Notes: generated by a model not told the origin, from the letters alone. DNA of 64,000 bases from Bacteroidia bacterium (GCA_039924845.1 JBDTAC010000089.1:1-64000), one strand, 5' to 3'. Positions 37,042 to 46,118 are shown, numbered from the stretch's first letter. Made by a program: numbers and translations.

Positions 37042-38031
37042 TTAAGTAGCTTTAATTTCTTTTAAACCAATCATTTTTTCTGTTTCGGTATCCCAAATTT
37101 TAAGTCGGAAACAAGCAATGATATCTTTTATTTTAAGAGAAGTTGTTTTGGGATGTTGCAATTCTGGAACTTTTTTCATCGCCTCAGGCAATCTGTAAAA
37201 AGGAATTTTTGCATTGATGTGATGAATGTGATGATAACCGATATTGGCAGTAAACCAATTCATAATACGGCTCATTTTCATATAACTGGAAGATGCCAAA
37301 GCTGCATTTTCATACGTCCATTTAGCGTTTTGTTTAAACATTACGCCAGGGAAATTGTGTTGTGCATAAAATAAATAAGATCCCAAAGCAAAAGCGATGG
37401 TAAAAGGAAGAATCATCACCAATAAAAAGGTAAGCCAACCAAAAAACCAAACCAATAAAAACGCGGCGGTAAAATGTAAAATAATAGTAATTAAGGAATC
37501 ATAATGACGTTTTGGGCTACTTATAAAAGAACTTACACACATTCCGTAAAAGAAAACAGTTAAATAACCCAAGGCAATCGTGATCGGGTGGCGCGATGCA
37601 AGATAAGATAAACGTTGTAATTTAGTCGAATTGAGATACCTTTCCTTCGTCATAATAGGGTAAGAACCCACGCTGGCGCTGAAAAGTTTAGAGTTGTGTT
37701 TGTGATGATAATTGTGCGAACGCTTCCAAATGCTGGGAGGAGCGAGGATATACATACCTACTACTTCCATAAACAATTTTGCCGTTTTTGATTTACGAAG
37801 AATGGTTCCGTGTTGGAAATCATGGTAAATCACAAAGGTTCTACCAATCAATAAACCACTCAAAATGCTCAGTGCTATCCGTATAAAGATATTGAGATGC
37901 GCAAAGGTGAGTGTTACCGAAGCGGCAAGGAAAAGTATGGTGCTGAGTGTATAAAGCCAACTTTTAAATTTACTTTCGTTCGTAAACTCCTTGGTTGCTT
38001 TTATAAGTTCTTTTGCTGTTAGCATATTCAT
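37042..38031 (-). CDS. Membrane fatty acid desaturase
   Basis: 329 aa from ATG 38031 (MNMLTAKELIKATKEFTNESKF; a second ATG lies at 38025). Three His boxes are present: HDFQHG (HxxxH), HNYHH and HHIHH near the C-terminus, the di-iron ligands of acyl-lipid desaturases. Four membrane segments are arranged as usual. The longer reading to 38163 adds 44 unrelated residues across an apparent promoter region, so it was not used. It likely introduces a double bond into membrane acyl chains for fluidity; regiospecificity cannot be read. Confidence 0.88.
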   Translation of the reverse strand: MNMLTAKELIKATKEFTNESKFKSWLYTLSTILFLAASVTLTFAHLNIFIRIALSILSGLLIGRTFVIYHDFQHGTILRKSKTAKLFMEVVGMYILAPPSIWKRSHNYHHKHNSKLFSASVGSYPIMTKERYLNSTKLQRLSYLASRHPITIALGYLTVFFYGMCVSSFISSPKRHYDSLITIILHFTAAFLLVWFFGWLTFLLVMILPFTIAFALGSYLFYAQHNFPGVMFKQNAKWTYENAALASSSYMKMSRIMNWFTANIGYHHIHHINAKIPFYRLPEAMKKVPELQHPKTTSLKIKDIIACFRLKIWDTETEKMIGLKEIKAT

Positions 38032-38137
38032 AACAATAAGATTGTTAATTATAAGAAGACAAAGATACGCATTTATATTTTCTTTCAAAAATCGGACATG
38101 TTTTTTTATGCACAGTTTTAGGTGTTGAAAAAAGGCA

Positions 38138-38159
38138 TTCGAAAAATTAATTTTTCGAA
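38138..38159. repeat. Perfect 22-bp AT palindrome copy upstream of murQ
   Basis: A perfect palindrome of the core plus TTC/GAA arms, centred at 38148/38149. It ends 7 bases before the -33 box of murQ in the divergent gap. Confidence 0.7.
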
Positions 38160-38166
38160 ACACTAT

Positions 38167-38196
38167 TTTGCATTCAATTTAGTATCGTTACTTTTG
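38167..38196 (+). promoter_or_regulatory. murQ promoter (TTTG, 18 bases, TACTTTTG)
   Basis: TTTG at 38167-38170 and TACTTTTG at 38189-38196 match the Bacteroidota -33/-7 consensus with an 18-base spacer. The -7 box ends 38 bases before the murQ ATG. Confidence 0.7.
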
Positions 38197-38234
38197 CGAG
38201 GTAGCTAATTAACTGTTATTTATCTTTCATTTTT

Positions 38235-39053
38235 ATGAAAACTACCGAAGATTCTTCTCCTTATCAGTCGCTCGAAAAAATGCCTGTTCGAGAATTACTT
38301 ATCAACATGAATAAGGAGGATAAAACGGTTCCCGATGCCATTCAAAAAGCCATTCCACAAATCGAAAAATTAATTTCTCAAGCTCTTAAAAAAATGAAAA
38401 AAGGCGGCAGATTATTTTACATCGGTTCTGGAACCAGCGGCAGATTGGGCATTGTGGATGCGTCGGAATGTCCACCAACGTATGGCGTAGCGCAAGGCGT
38501 GGTGGTTGGTATTATTGCTGGCGGAGATAGTGCCATTCGTAAAGCTGTGGAATTTGCAGAAGACGACGAAACGCAAGGTTGGAAAGATTTGTTGAAACAT
38601 AAAATTACTGAAAATGATACCGTTATCGGGATTACGGCTTCTGGCTCAACGCCTTATGTTGTGGGCGTTTTAAAGAAATGTACCGAAAAAAAAATTCTGA
38701 CAGCTTGTATTACGTGTAATAAAAAATCAGTGGTAGCAAAGCTTGCCGATTGTCCGATTGAAGTAATTGTAGGACCGGAATTTGTAACGGGCAGCACGCG
38801 CATGAAATCTGGCACGGCGCAAAAATTAGTGTTGAACATGATTTCTACTTCCTTGATGATACAACTCGGTCATGTAAAGGGAAACCGAATGGTAGACATG
38901 CAATTGAGCAACAATAAATTAATTGATCGCGGCACAAAAATGATCGCGGAAGCGCTTTCTGTTTCGTATGAAAAAGCAAATGCTTTACTCCTAAAACACG
39001 GTAGCGTGAGGAAAGCAGTAGATTTTGTTCAAAAAAAGTCTTTAAAAAATTAA
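38235..39053 (+). CDS. murQ: N-acetylmuramic acid 6-phosphate etherase
   Basis: 272 aa, somewhat shorter than the roughly 300 aa of E. coli MurQ. The SIS fold has RLFYIGSGTSGRLGIVDASECPPTYG, with the likely catalytic Glu in SECPPT, and VIGITASGSTPYVVGVLKKC. The motif VGPEFVTGSTRMKSGTAQKLVLNMIST is complete. It cleaves the lactyl ether of MurNAc-6-P in cell-wall recycling. Its stop TAA (39051-39053) lies inside a palindrome copy that also codes the final KN. Confidence 0.93.
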   Translation: MKTTEDSSPYQSLEKMPVRELLINMNKEDKTVPDAIQKAIPQIEKLISQALKKMKKGGRLFYIGSGTSGRLGIVDASECPPTYGVAQGVVVGIIAGGDSAIRKAVEFAEDDETQGWKDLLKHKITENDTVIGITASGSTPYVVGVLKKCTEKKILTACITCNKKSVVAKLADCPIEVIVGPEFVTGSTRMKSGTAQKLVLNMISTSLMIQLGHVKGNRMVDMQLSNNKLIDRGTKMIAEALSVSYEKANALLLKHGSVRKAVDFVQKKSLKN

Positions 39054-39062
39054 TTTTTCGAA
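39044..39062. repeat. Dispersed AT palindrome copy supplying the murQ stop
   Basis: AAAAAATTAATTTTTCGAA contains the murQ TAA at 39051-39053 and lies 11 bases before the next ATG. Confidence 0.7.
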
Positions 39063-39072
39063 GCAAATATTT

Positions 39073-39639
39073 ATGCAAGATATTGAGCCATTTTACAATT
39101 GGAGACATCTGTACATCGCGGAAGAAGATACGCTGTCGCCCTTTTATGGCAGGGAATACAGCGAGTTTGAATATTCTCATACTATTTATAATTATTACAT
39201 TCATCCGCAGTGGGACGATTTTGGTTCACCTACATTGGTGATGAAAATTATTTTTGTGGATTACGATCAAAACTATGCTGTGATTGAATTGTTGGGTGAA
39301 TGGAACGATGCCATCAACAATGATATTATGCTTTTAAAGCGCGATATCATTGAACATTTAATGGAAAATGGGATCCGAAAATTTATGTTGATTGGCGAAA
39401 ATGTATTGAATTTTCACGCGTCCGACGATTGTTATTACGAAGAATGGTTTGATGAAATTGAAGACGGTTGGATTGCTTTGATAAATTTCAGAAGCCACGT
39501 TATTAAAGAGTTCCAGCGCGAAAATATTGATTATTTTTTAGTTGCTGGCGGCGAATTAAATCAAATGGATTGGCGTACCCACGCTCCGCAAACTTTATTT
39601 GAAAACATCGAACACCTTGTTCAGAAAAGAATTGGTTAA
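39073..39639 (+). CDS. Conserved protein of unknown function downstream of murQ
   Basis: 188 aa, acidic and rich in aromatic residues (YNWRHLYIAEEDTLSPFYGREYSEFEYSHTIYNYYIHPQWDDFGSPTLVMKIIF). No signal peptide or membrane segment. The core alternates strands and helices (NYAVIELLGEWNDAINNDIMLLKRDIIEHLMENGIRKFMLIGENVLNF), which could be an STAS-like alpha/beta fold. I do not recognise a named family. It starts 19 bases after murQ and is probably co-transcribed with it, but no functional link follows. Confidence 0.7.
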   Translation: MQDIEPFYNWRHLYIAEEDTLSPFYGREYSEFEYSHTIYNYYIHPQWDDFGSPTLVMKIIFVDYDQNYAVIELLGEWNDAINNDIMLLKRDIIEHLMENGIRKFMLIGENVLNFHASDDCYYEEWFDEIEDGWIALINFRSHVIKEFQRENIDYFLVAGGELNQMDWRTHAPQTLFENIEHLVQKRIG

Positions 39640-39661
39640 TCTAAAATGTAAAATTCTTACG

Positions 39662-39683
39662 TTCAAAAAATTAATTTTTCAAA
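39662..39683. repeat. Dispersed AT palindrome copy between convergent genes
   Basis: TTC, AT core and CAAA arms, 22 bases after the murQ-linked gene and 6 bases before the end of the convergent ung gene. Confidence 0.65.
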
Positions 39684-39689
39684 TGCATT

Positions 39690-40373
39690 TTAATCAACTT
39701 GCCATTCAATCGGTTTTAATCCATTTGTTGTCAGTAATTGATTTGTTTTTGAAAAGTGTTTGCAACCAAAAAATCCGTTGTATGCGGAAAATGGAGAAGG
39801 ATGTGCAGCTTTTAAAACGTGGTGTTTTGTGGTATCAATTAATTCTTCTTTGGCTTGTGCGTATTTTCCCCAAAGTAAAAAAATCAATCCTTTTTTACGT
39901 GCGGATAATTCCCCGATTGCTGTATCTGTAAAGTGTTCCCAGCCTCTTTTTTGATGTGCTCCAGCTTCATTTTCTCTTACTGTAAGTGTTGCGTTTAATA
40001 ATAAAATGCCTTGATCTGCCCAAGGTTCCAAGTTTCCTGTTTTTGGAAAAGGAATATTTATATCAGCAACTAATTCTTTAAAAATATTGACAAGCGACGG
40101 TGGTTGTTTGATTCCGTTGCTTACGGAAAAACAAAGTCCGTTGGCTTGTCCGTAGCCGTGGTAGGGATCTTGTCCGATAATAACCACTTTTACTTTTTCG
40201 AAAGGCGTACGATTGAAGGCTGAAAAAATTAATTTTCCAGGAGGAAAAATTCGATGCTTTTTTTTCTCTTCCATCAAAAATAATTTTAATTCCTTAAAAT
40301 AATTGGCATTGAATTCGTCTGCCAATATAGCCTTCCAACTTTTTTCAATCTCTGGTTCTGTTTTCTCATTCAT
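39690..40373 (-). CDS. ung: Uracil-DNA glycosylase, family 1
   Basis: 227 aa. The water-activating loop GQDPYHG (Asp about 71) and the leucine intercalation loop HPSPFSAYNGFFGCKHFSKTN with the catalytic His are intact; LLLNATLTV and LLWGKYAQ are also typical. It removes uracil from DNA in base excision repair. The next gene on the same strand begins upstream with a short gap of 12 bases. Confidence 0.95.
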   Translation of the reverse strand: MNEKTEPEIEKSWKAILADEFNANYFKELKLFLMEEKKKHRIFPPGKLIFSAFNRTPFEKVKVVIIGQDPYHGYGQANGLCFSVSNGIKQPPSLVNIFKELVADINIPFPKTGNLEPWADQGILLLNATLTVRENEAGAHQKRGWEHFTDTAIGELSARKKGLIFLLWGKYAQAKEELIDTTKHHVLKAAHPSPFSAYNGFFGCKHFSKTNQLLTTNGLKPIEWQVD

Positions 40374-40385
40374 AAAAATATTTTT

Positions 40386-42143
40386 TTAAAAATAACTGAT
40401 AATTCCAAAATGTATTTTACCAGATCGTATATCAATCGGGTTGTTAAATTGCTTTCCGAGCGCGTAACTGATGGAGAAAATACCGGCTTTTGTTTCAAAA
40501 CTAATTCCTCCGCCAAAACCAAAAGGAGTATCCCAGATATTGTGATTAATGCTTTGATTTTGATAATAAGCTTGATCAAAAAATCCGTATAAATAGGAAT
40601 TTTGTTCCAATAAATAATGGTATTCGATGGTGGCGATTGCGTAGGAAGAGGCATAAATAGATTGTTCGTCAAAGCCTCTCAATGCGTGCAATCCGCCAAT
40701 GCGGAATAAATCACTTTGAAAAAGAGAGGATCCATACAAATAAGCAGCTTGCAAACCGTATTGGATAGCGCTTCTAACACCGACAGGTTGAAAAAAAACG
40801 GCAGTTAAATCGGCATTGTATTGGTTAGACGAAAGTTTTAAATCCTGATAAACAATCGGATTCAGATTCGGGTTTATTTTAATGGTTTTTGAGCCAGCCG
40901 CAATATCTGCGTTCAGTGCAAATCCTCTTCTCGGATTTAAACGATAATCCAAACGCTCTGTTTTATAGCCAATTCCGTATAAATAAGCGGTATTGTCTGC
41001 ATAAGGAGGTAAAACAGTTTGAAATTCTAACCCGCTCGTAGAAAGCAATGTGGAGCTTTTGTTCTCGACAAAAACCTTAAAGTAATCACCACCTGTTAAT
41101 AAATATTGAAGCGCAAAATTTTGATCTACTTGCAGATAAGTGGAATCTTGTTTGTACAATTTTAAGCCATAGGAAACTCCGAATGGGGTTGAAAAAAGAA
41201 AAGGATACGACAATTGAGTGATTAAATTTTGCGTTGCAGCTCGTAATCGTTGCCAATTCAAATCAATTTGCTCGCCTTTGCCAATGGCATTTTGAAGATT
41301 GAGTTGAACATCTCCCGTCAAAATTAATTTTCCAGTATTCGGATCGGGTAAAAAACCAATAATACCATCAAATTTACTTGCTTTTTTAGCTGTTAGAAAT
41401 AAATATATTTTAGTGTCTTTGTCTGAAAAAATAATTTTCAAAGGCTTTGTTTCACTTACAAAAGCAAGCTCTCGCAGTCGCGCCGAAATTTTTTTAACAA
41501 CCAATTCGTTATACACATCACCAGGTCGGATGTTCAAATAATTGTATAAATAACGAGTCGAGATTTTCGCATTTCCTTTTACAATGATGCTGTCAATATG
41601 TATGAGTTTATTTTTTGTGAGGTTTAACTTTGCAGAGAGAGAGTTATTATTAATATCTATGCTGTCTAATTTTACACTGGCAAAAGGAAATCCGTTGTTT
41701 TCGGCATAAGCCAGAATTTTTTCCTGAATTTTTACGATGTCTTTAAAATAAAGTGCTTTATTGGAATATATTTTTTCGCGAAAGCCGATTTGGCTCAAAA
41801 TAGCTTCGCTTACATTTCCTTTGCCCAATTTTGCCCATTTATATAATTCTCCCGTAGTGATATAAGCGGTTAATCGGTTGCTGTCTTGCACCATACTATC
41901 CAAAGATGCCGCTAAATAAGCTTCATCGTATAAACGAAATAAGATTGTTCCAATTTCTTTTTTTCTATCATCGGTATTTAGAAATGCCTTTTGAAATTTA
42001 ATTTTTGAAACAATTTGGTTGTCTGAATGCACTTCCAAAAAATAATTTTTTGAAGTTTCTGGTTTTAGATTTTTTTGCGCTTCCGCTTGAAATCCTTTTA
42101 AACACAGTAAGGAAAGTATAGTTATTTTAAAAAATAGTTTCAA
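40386..42143 (-). CDS. BamA/TamA (Omp85) family outer-membrane protein
   Basis: 585 aa with a signal peptide (MKLFFKITILSLLCLKGFQAEAQ). POTRA-like modules lie at about 95-255 (IHIDSIIVKGNAKISTRYLYNYLNIRPGDVYNELVVKKISARLREL), followed by a 16-strand-type barrel with the Omp85 pattern near the end (RIGGLHALRGFDEQSIYASSYAIATIEYHYLLEQNSYLYGFFDQAYY). RGFDEQ corresponds to the conserved VRGF/Y loop-6 motif. Two POTRAs rather than five suggest a TamA-like or specialised Omp85 protein rather than BamA. A palindrome copy near the start codes SKNYFLEV. Confidence 0.85.
   Translation of the reverse strand: MKLFFKITILSLLCLKGFQAEAQKNLKPETSKNYFLEVHSDNQIVSKIKFQKAFLNTDDRKKEIGTILFRLYDEAYLAASLDSMVQDSNRLTAYITTGELYKWAKLGKGNVSEAILSQIGFREKIYSNKALYFKDIVKIQEKILAYAENNGFPFASVKLDSIDINNNSLSAKLNLTKNKLIHIDSIIVKGNAKISTRYLYNYLNIRPGDVYNELVVKKISARLRELAFVSETKPLKIIFSDKDTKIYLFLTAKKASKFDGIIGFLPDPNTGKLILTGDVQLNLQNAIGKGEQIDLNWQRLRAATQNLITQLSYPFLFSTPFGVSYGLKLYKQDSTYLQVDQNFALQYLLTGGDYFKVFVENKSSTLLSTSGLEFQTVLPPYADNTAYLYGIGYKTERLDYRLNPRRGFALNADIAAGSKTIKINPNLNPIVYQDLKLSSNQYNADLTAVFFQPVGVRSAIQYGLQAAYLYGSSLFQSDLFRIGGLHALRGFDEQSIYASSYAIATIEYHYLLEQNSYLYGFFDQAYYQNQSINHNIWDTPFGFGGGISFETKAGIFSISYALGKQFNNPIDIRSGKIHFGIISYF
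42033..42056. repeat. Dispersed AT palindrome copy inside a coding region
   Basis: It lies near the mature N-terminus of the Omp85 protein and codes SKNYFLE on the minus strand. Confidence 0.6.
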
Positions 42144-42302
42144 GAAATAAAAAATAAATTAGAAAAATAATTTTTGGCACAGCATTTGCAAACTTCTCAA
42201 CAGAACGTAAAATTTAAAGAAATAGTCTTCATTACTTCTTCATCTTAAACGTTTTATTTTGAACTAAAATTAATTAAAAATAAACTTTAAAAACCAAAAA
42301 CC

Positions 42303-42569
42303 ATGAAAATTAAAAATTTAATTGCAGCAGGTGCATTGTTAGTAGCATTCACCTTTGTAGGAACAACTGTTGTTGCACAAACAGCTCAACAAGATCAAAA
42401 AGCAATCAATCATGAACAAAACAAAAAAGCAAAAAACATTGCTCAAAGAGATCGCGCGGAGAAAAACGGACATCCGAAACAAGCCGTAAAAGATGAGAAA
42501 AAAATTCATCAAGACAACAAAGCGATTCATCACGATCGTAAAGAAAAAAAGGCAGCTGAAAAGAAATAA
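42303..42569 (+). CDS. Small secreted, highly charged protein
   Basis: 88 aa: a signal peptide (MKIKNLIAAGALLVAFTFVGTTVVAQ) and a 60-residue mature part made almost only of K, D, H, Q, E, N and A (QDQKAINHEQNKKAKNIAQRD, HQDNKAIHHDRKEKK). It should be helical and strongly basic. The family is not recognised; the composition recalls small periplasmic stress or metal-binding proteins, and the His content beside a CDF metal exporter is suggestive only. A good terminator follows. Confidence 0.75.
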   Translation: MKIKNLIAAGALLVAFTFVGTTVVAQTAQQDQKAINHEQNKKAKNIAQRDRAEKNGHPKQAVKDEKKIHQDNKAIHHDRKEKKAAEKK

Positions 42570-42582
42570 AAATTAGCTCAGC

Positions 42583-42614
42583 AAAAAAAGCGACCAGAAA
42601 TGGTCGCTTTTTTT
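42583..42614. terminator. Two-way terminator with GAAA loop
   Basis: AAAAAAAGCGACCA pairs with TGGTCGCTTTTTTT around a GAAA tetraloop, between the small secreted protein and the convergent CDF gene. T runs occur on both sides. Confidence 0.92.
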
Positions 42615-42643
42615 ATGCCGTTAAAATTGTTTTTTGATTGTTA

Positions 42644-43579
42644 TCAGCATTTTTGTTCACAAATAAAAGTGCTGTCATAAGCCTCCAACTGAATGGTTGT
42701 ATGAGAAATATGAAAATGATGTGTTAATTCTTTTCGTACATTTAATAAAAACTGATCGCTCACTTTTTCTTTTATCACCAAATGTGCGGTAAGTGCATTT
42801 TCTTTCGTGCTCAATGCCCAAATGTGTAAATCGTGGATGTCGGAAACTTCGTGTAAATTCAATAAAAATTGACGAATTTTTTCGCTGTTAATTTCATCTG
42901 GAACACCGTCCAAAGACAATCGCAACGAGTCTTTTAACAAACCATAAGTACTCCAAACAATAAGAATACAAATCACTAAACTCATCGCGGTATCTACCCA
43001 TTCATAACCTGTATAAATAATTAAAATGCCCGAAATCACTACACCTAATGACACAATCGCATCGCTCGCCATGTGTAAATAAGCACCTTTTATGTTTAAA
43101 TCACTGTCTTTGTCTCTCAAAAAAAGCAGCGCCGTTGCGCCATTGACAAGTATTCCAGCAAAAGCCACCATCGAAATTAATTTCCCTTCCACCGTGTGAG
43201 GCGCGTGTATTCGACTGATGGCTTCCCAAGCTATAGCGCCCACACCGATTAATAATAAGGAAGCATTTGCCAATGCCACTAAAACCGTAGTTTTCCCGTA
43301 ACCGTAGGTGTATTTCGAATTGGGTTTTCGCTTGGATAATTTTTCGGCAACTACTACCATAATTAATCCGGCTACATCTCCAAAATTATGTCCTGCATCC
43401 GTTAATAATGCTAAGGAATTGCTGATAAAACCCGCAATAATTTCAATCACAACAAAAGATGCATTTAAAAAAATACCTATCAGAAATAGTTTTGTAATGT
43501 TTGCTGGATGAGCGTGGTGATGCCCATGTCCGTGATGACTGTGGTCGTGATGTTCGTGCGAATGATCGTGATGTTCCAA
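42644..43579 (-). CDS. Cation diffusion facilitator family metal exporter (CzcD/ZitB-like)
   Basis: 311 aa. The first 25 residues are His-rich (HHDHSHEHHDHSHHGHGHHH), a likely metal-buffering tail. Six membrane segments follow. TM2 carries DAGHNFGD and TM5 HMASD, giving the His/Asp tetrahedral zinc site of Zn-transporting CDFs. The C-terminal cytoplasmic domain ends with a Cys pair (FICEQKC). It exports Zn(II)/Co(II)-type ions by proton antiport. Confidence 0.92.
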   Translation of the reverse strand: MEHHDHSHEHHDHSHHGHGHHHAHPANITKLFLIGIFLNASFVVIEIIAGFISNSLALLTDAGHNFGDVAGLIMVVVAEKLSKRKPNSKYTYGYGKTTVLVALANASLLLIGVGAIAWEAISRIHAPHTVEGKLISMVAFAGILVNGATALLFLRDKDSDLNIKGAYLHMASDAIVSLGVVISGILIIYTGYEWVDTAMSLVICILIVWSTYGLLKDSLRLSLDGVPDEINSEKIRQFLLNLHEVSDIHDLHIWALSTKENALTAHLVIKEKVSDQFLLNVRKELTHHFHISHTTIQLEAYDSTFICEQKC

Positions 43580-43641
43580 GATAAAAAATATTTTTTCAAA
43601 GATATAAATTTAAACAGCCGCTACGAAGTTTACAGAACTGC

Positions 43642-43649
43642 TATATTTG
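43642..43649 (+). promoter_or_regulatory. -7 box upstream of the GT4 gene
   Basis: TATATTTG, 11 bases before the ATG at 43661, fits TAnnTTTG. This short leader supports the downstream start. Confidence 0.5.
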
Positions 43650-43660
43650 TAAACCTGAAA

Positions 43661-44887
43661 ATGAAAATTTTAATTCTCACACAATATTTTCCGCCCGAAG
43701 TAGGCGCGCCTCAAAACCGTTTATTTGAGTTGGCGGTCCGTTTGCAAAAATTGGGTGCAGAAATTAGCGTATTAACAGCGATGCCGAATTATCCGCAAAT
43801 GCAGATATACAAAGCATATCAAGGAAAAAAATATTTTTTTGAAGAGATGAATGGATTAAAAATTCACCGTTCCTGGATTTATGTAAGTTCAAGTAAATCA
43901 ATTGTTCCACGACTGATGAATTATTTTTCATTCGTTTTTTCTTCGATGTGGATAGGTTGTTTTAAATTGGAAAAATTTGATTTCGTTTTATGTGAATCTC
44001 CACCTTTATTTTTGGGAATTACGGCGTATGTATTGAAGAAAATAAAACGTTCGAAATTAATTTTTAATGTATCCGATTTATGGCCCGAAAGCGCTGAGAA
44101 ATTAGGGCTTGTAAAAAATAAATTTTTACTTTCTTTATCTTCTAAGTTAGAAGAATTTATGTATCGAAAATCCGAATTAATTAGCGGGCAAACTCAAGGG
44201 ATTGTAAAAAATATTTCGGATCGCTTTCCTGAAAAAAAGATTTTCTGGTTGCCGAATGGAGTGGATTTGAGTTTTTATAAATACGATGAAATTGATGCTG
44301 AAAAATGGCGTCAAAAAAATAATTTTTCGAATACTGATTTTATTCTTTTGTATGCCGGAATTATTGGTCATGCGCAAGGTTTAGAAGTAATTTTAAAAGC
44401 AGCTGAAAAATTAAAATTACATCCGAAAATAAAATTTATTTTACTTGGCAGCGGACCTGAAAAAATAAATTTAGAGCAATTAAAAAATCAATTACAACTC
44501 GAAAATGTTTTCTTTTTTGATGTCGTTGCAAAAACGGAAATGCCCGAGATTATTGCTACTTCGGACGTTTCGATTATTCCGCTTAAAAAATTAGATTTAT
44601 TTAAAGGCGCTATTCCATCAAAAATATTTGAAAATTTAGCGATGAAAAAAGCCATTTTACTCGGCGTAGAAGGTGAAGCGAAAGAATTATTTATCGACGA
44701 AGGAAAATGCGGCTTGGCTTTTATTCCCGAAGACAGCGCCGATTTGGCGAATAAAATTTTAGAACTTTACAACCATCCAATATCTTTGAAAACCTTTGGT
44801 GAAAACGGTTACAATTATGTTCAGAAAAAATTTACACGCGATAAAATTGCAACAGATTTTTGGAATTTTATCAATTTGAATCAATAA
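43661..44887 (+). CDS. Glycosyltransferase family 4, WbuB-like
   Basis: 408 aa from ATG 43661 (MKILILTQYFPPEVGAPQNRLFELAVRLQKLGAEISVLTAMPNYP). GT-B fold with the typical middle FNVSDLWPESAEKLGLVKN and the donor region ATSDVSIIPLKKLDLFKGAIPSKIFENLAMKKAILLGVEGEA. The longer frame to 43508 overlaps the divergent CDF gene and lacks family similarity, so it was rejected. WbuB-type enzymes add amino sugars to O-antigen. It is directly followed by an O-antigen ligase. A palindrome copy codes RQKNNFSN. Confidence 0.88.
   Translation: MKILILTQYFPPEVGAPQNRLFELAVRLQKLGAEISVLTAMPNYPQMQIYKAYQGKKYFFEEMNGLKIHRSWIYVSSSKSIVPRLMNYFSFVFSSMWIGCFKLEKFDFVLCESPPLFLGITAYVLKKIKRSKLIFNVSDLWPESAEKLGLVKNKFLLSLSSKLEEFMYRKSELISGQTQGIVKNISDRFPEKKIFWLPNGVDLSFYKYDEIDAEKWRQKNNFSNTDFILLYAGIIGHAQGLEVILKAAEKLKLHPKIKFILLGSGPEKINLEQLKNQLQLENVFFFDVVAKTEMPEIIATSDVSIIPLKKLDLFKGAIPSKIFENLAMKKAILLGVEGEAKELFIDEGKCGLAFIPEDSADLANKILELYNHPISLKTFGENGYNYVQKKFTRDKIATDFWNFINLNQ
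44311..44331. repeat. Dispersed AT palindrome copy inside a coding region
   Basis: TC-A7-TAAT5-CGAA form, in the linker between the two lobes of the GT4 enzyme, coding QKNNFSN. Confidence 0.65.
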
Positions 44888-44889
44888 AA

Positions 44890-46116
44890 ATGATAGAACA
44901 ACGCATGTTTTGGCACAAACGCATTCACTATTTTTTAGTGCTACTAATTGCTTGTGCATTATCTTCGGTACTTATAACGCCTGTTTTTATTGTGCTGTTG
45001 TGTATCAATTGGGTGGCAGAAGGTAATTTCAAAAAAAAGTTTTCCGACAACAAAAATAAGAGCATCGCATTTTTATTTTGTTCCTTGTTATTTGTGTACA
45101 TGATTGGGCTGTTGCACACCACGAATATGCAAGCGGGCTGGTTTGACATTCAAGTGAAGTGTTCGCTTTTTATTTTTCCACTGCTTTTAGCGAGTTCTAC
45201 TTTTACGAAAAAAGAAAGAGAAACTATTTTGTTGTCTTTTATTATCGGATGTTTTATTGCGGTGCTCATTTGCTTGACAAACGCAGTGTATCGCTATTTT
45301 GTCTTCTCAGAAAATAATTTTTTCTATGAATCTTTTTCAAATATTATTCATTTGCATCCGAGTTATTTTTCGATGTTTTTAAATACAGCCAATGCATTTT
45401 TACTTTTATATTCTCTGAAAAACCAAACTGTTTTATCGAAATCAAAAAAGGTTTTAATTGCGTTTATTGTATTATTTTTTGCGATAATCATTGCATTGCT
45501 TTCTTCTAAAATGGGCATTATCACGCTGATTTTACTCGTGTTTTTATATTTTATTTTTTACATTATTCAACACAAAAAAATAATTTTCGGATTGGCAGGA
45601 ATTGGTATTTTGATTTTATTGTTTTTCACAATGCTGAAATTTGTTCCTGAAATAAAAGGTAGAATCTATGGATTGGTAAGTGTTGTAAGCGATAAAAATT
45701 CAATTACCAATTCAGATTCAGAAAGTACTGGCGTACGCATTTTGGTGTGGGGCGCGACGAAAGACGTAATCAAAGAGCATTTTTGGACAGGTGCTGGAAC
45801 GGGCGATGTAAAAGCGGTGTTGATGGAAAAATACAAACAGAAAGGTTTAACCGGCGCTTATGAACATCAATTAAACTCGCATAACCAGTATTTGCAGACG
45901 TTTGCAACGCTTGGTATTTTTGGCTTTCTAATTTTACTGGCTAATTTTTTTATCCCGATTTATATCGGAATTAAAAGAAATAAAAAAATGTATCTTATTT
46001 TTTTAATGATTATTATGTTGAATTTTTTATCTGAATCGATGCTGGAAAGGCAAGCGGGAGTGATGTTTTACGCATTCTTTAATTCTTTTTTGTTTTTTAA
46101 TTTTGAGACCGAATAA
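44890..46116 (+). CDS. O-antigen ligase family protein (WaaL-like)
   Basis: 408 aa from ATG 44890 (MIEQRMFWHKRIH), 2 bases after the GT4 stop. About eleven membrane segments and the periplasmic loop with R-x-LVWGATKDVIKEHFWTGAGTGDVKAVL and LNSHNQYLQTFATLGIFGFL, the latter carrying the catalytic-type His of the Wzy_C family. It would transfer polyprenyl-linked glycan to lipid A-core or to a protein. Two sites code FSENNFF and HKKIIFG from palindrome-like DNA. Genes on both sides are in the same direction, so they may form one unit. Confidence 0.85.
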   Translation: MIEQRMFWHKRIHYFLVLLIACALSSVLITPVFIVLLCINWVAEGNFKKKFSDNKNKSIAFLFCSLLFVYMIGLLHTTNMQAGWFDIQVKCSLFIFPLLLASSTFTKKERETILLSFIIGCFIAVLICLTNAVYRYFVFSENNFFYESFSNIIHLHPSYFSMFLNTANAFLLLYSLKNQTVLSKSKKVLIAFIVLFFAIIIALLSSKMGIITLILLVFLYFIFYIIQHKKIIFGLAGIGILILLFFTMLKFVPEIKGRIYGLVSVVSDKNSITNSDSESTGVRILVWGATKDVIKEHFWTGAGTGDVKAVLMEKYKQKGLTGAYEHQLNSHNQYLQTFATLGIFGFLILLANFFIPIYIGIKRNKKMYLIFLMIIMLNFLSESMLERQAGVMFYAFFNSFLFFNFETE

Positions 46117-46118
46117 AT

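Noticed and set aside
43508-43660. N-terminal extension of the GT4 protein
   Set aside because: It is the antisense of the His-rich CDF start and lies upstream of a -7 box.
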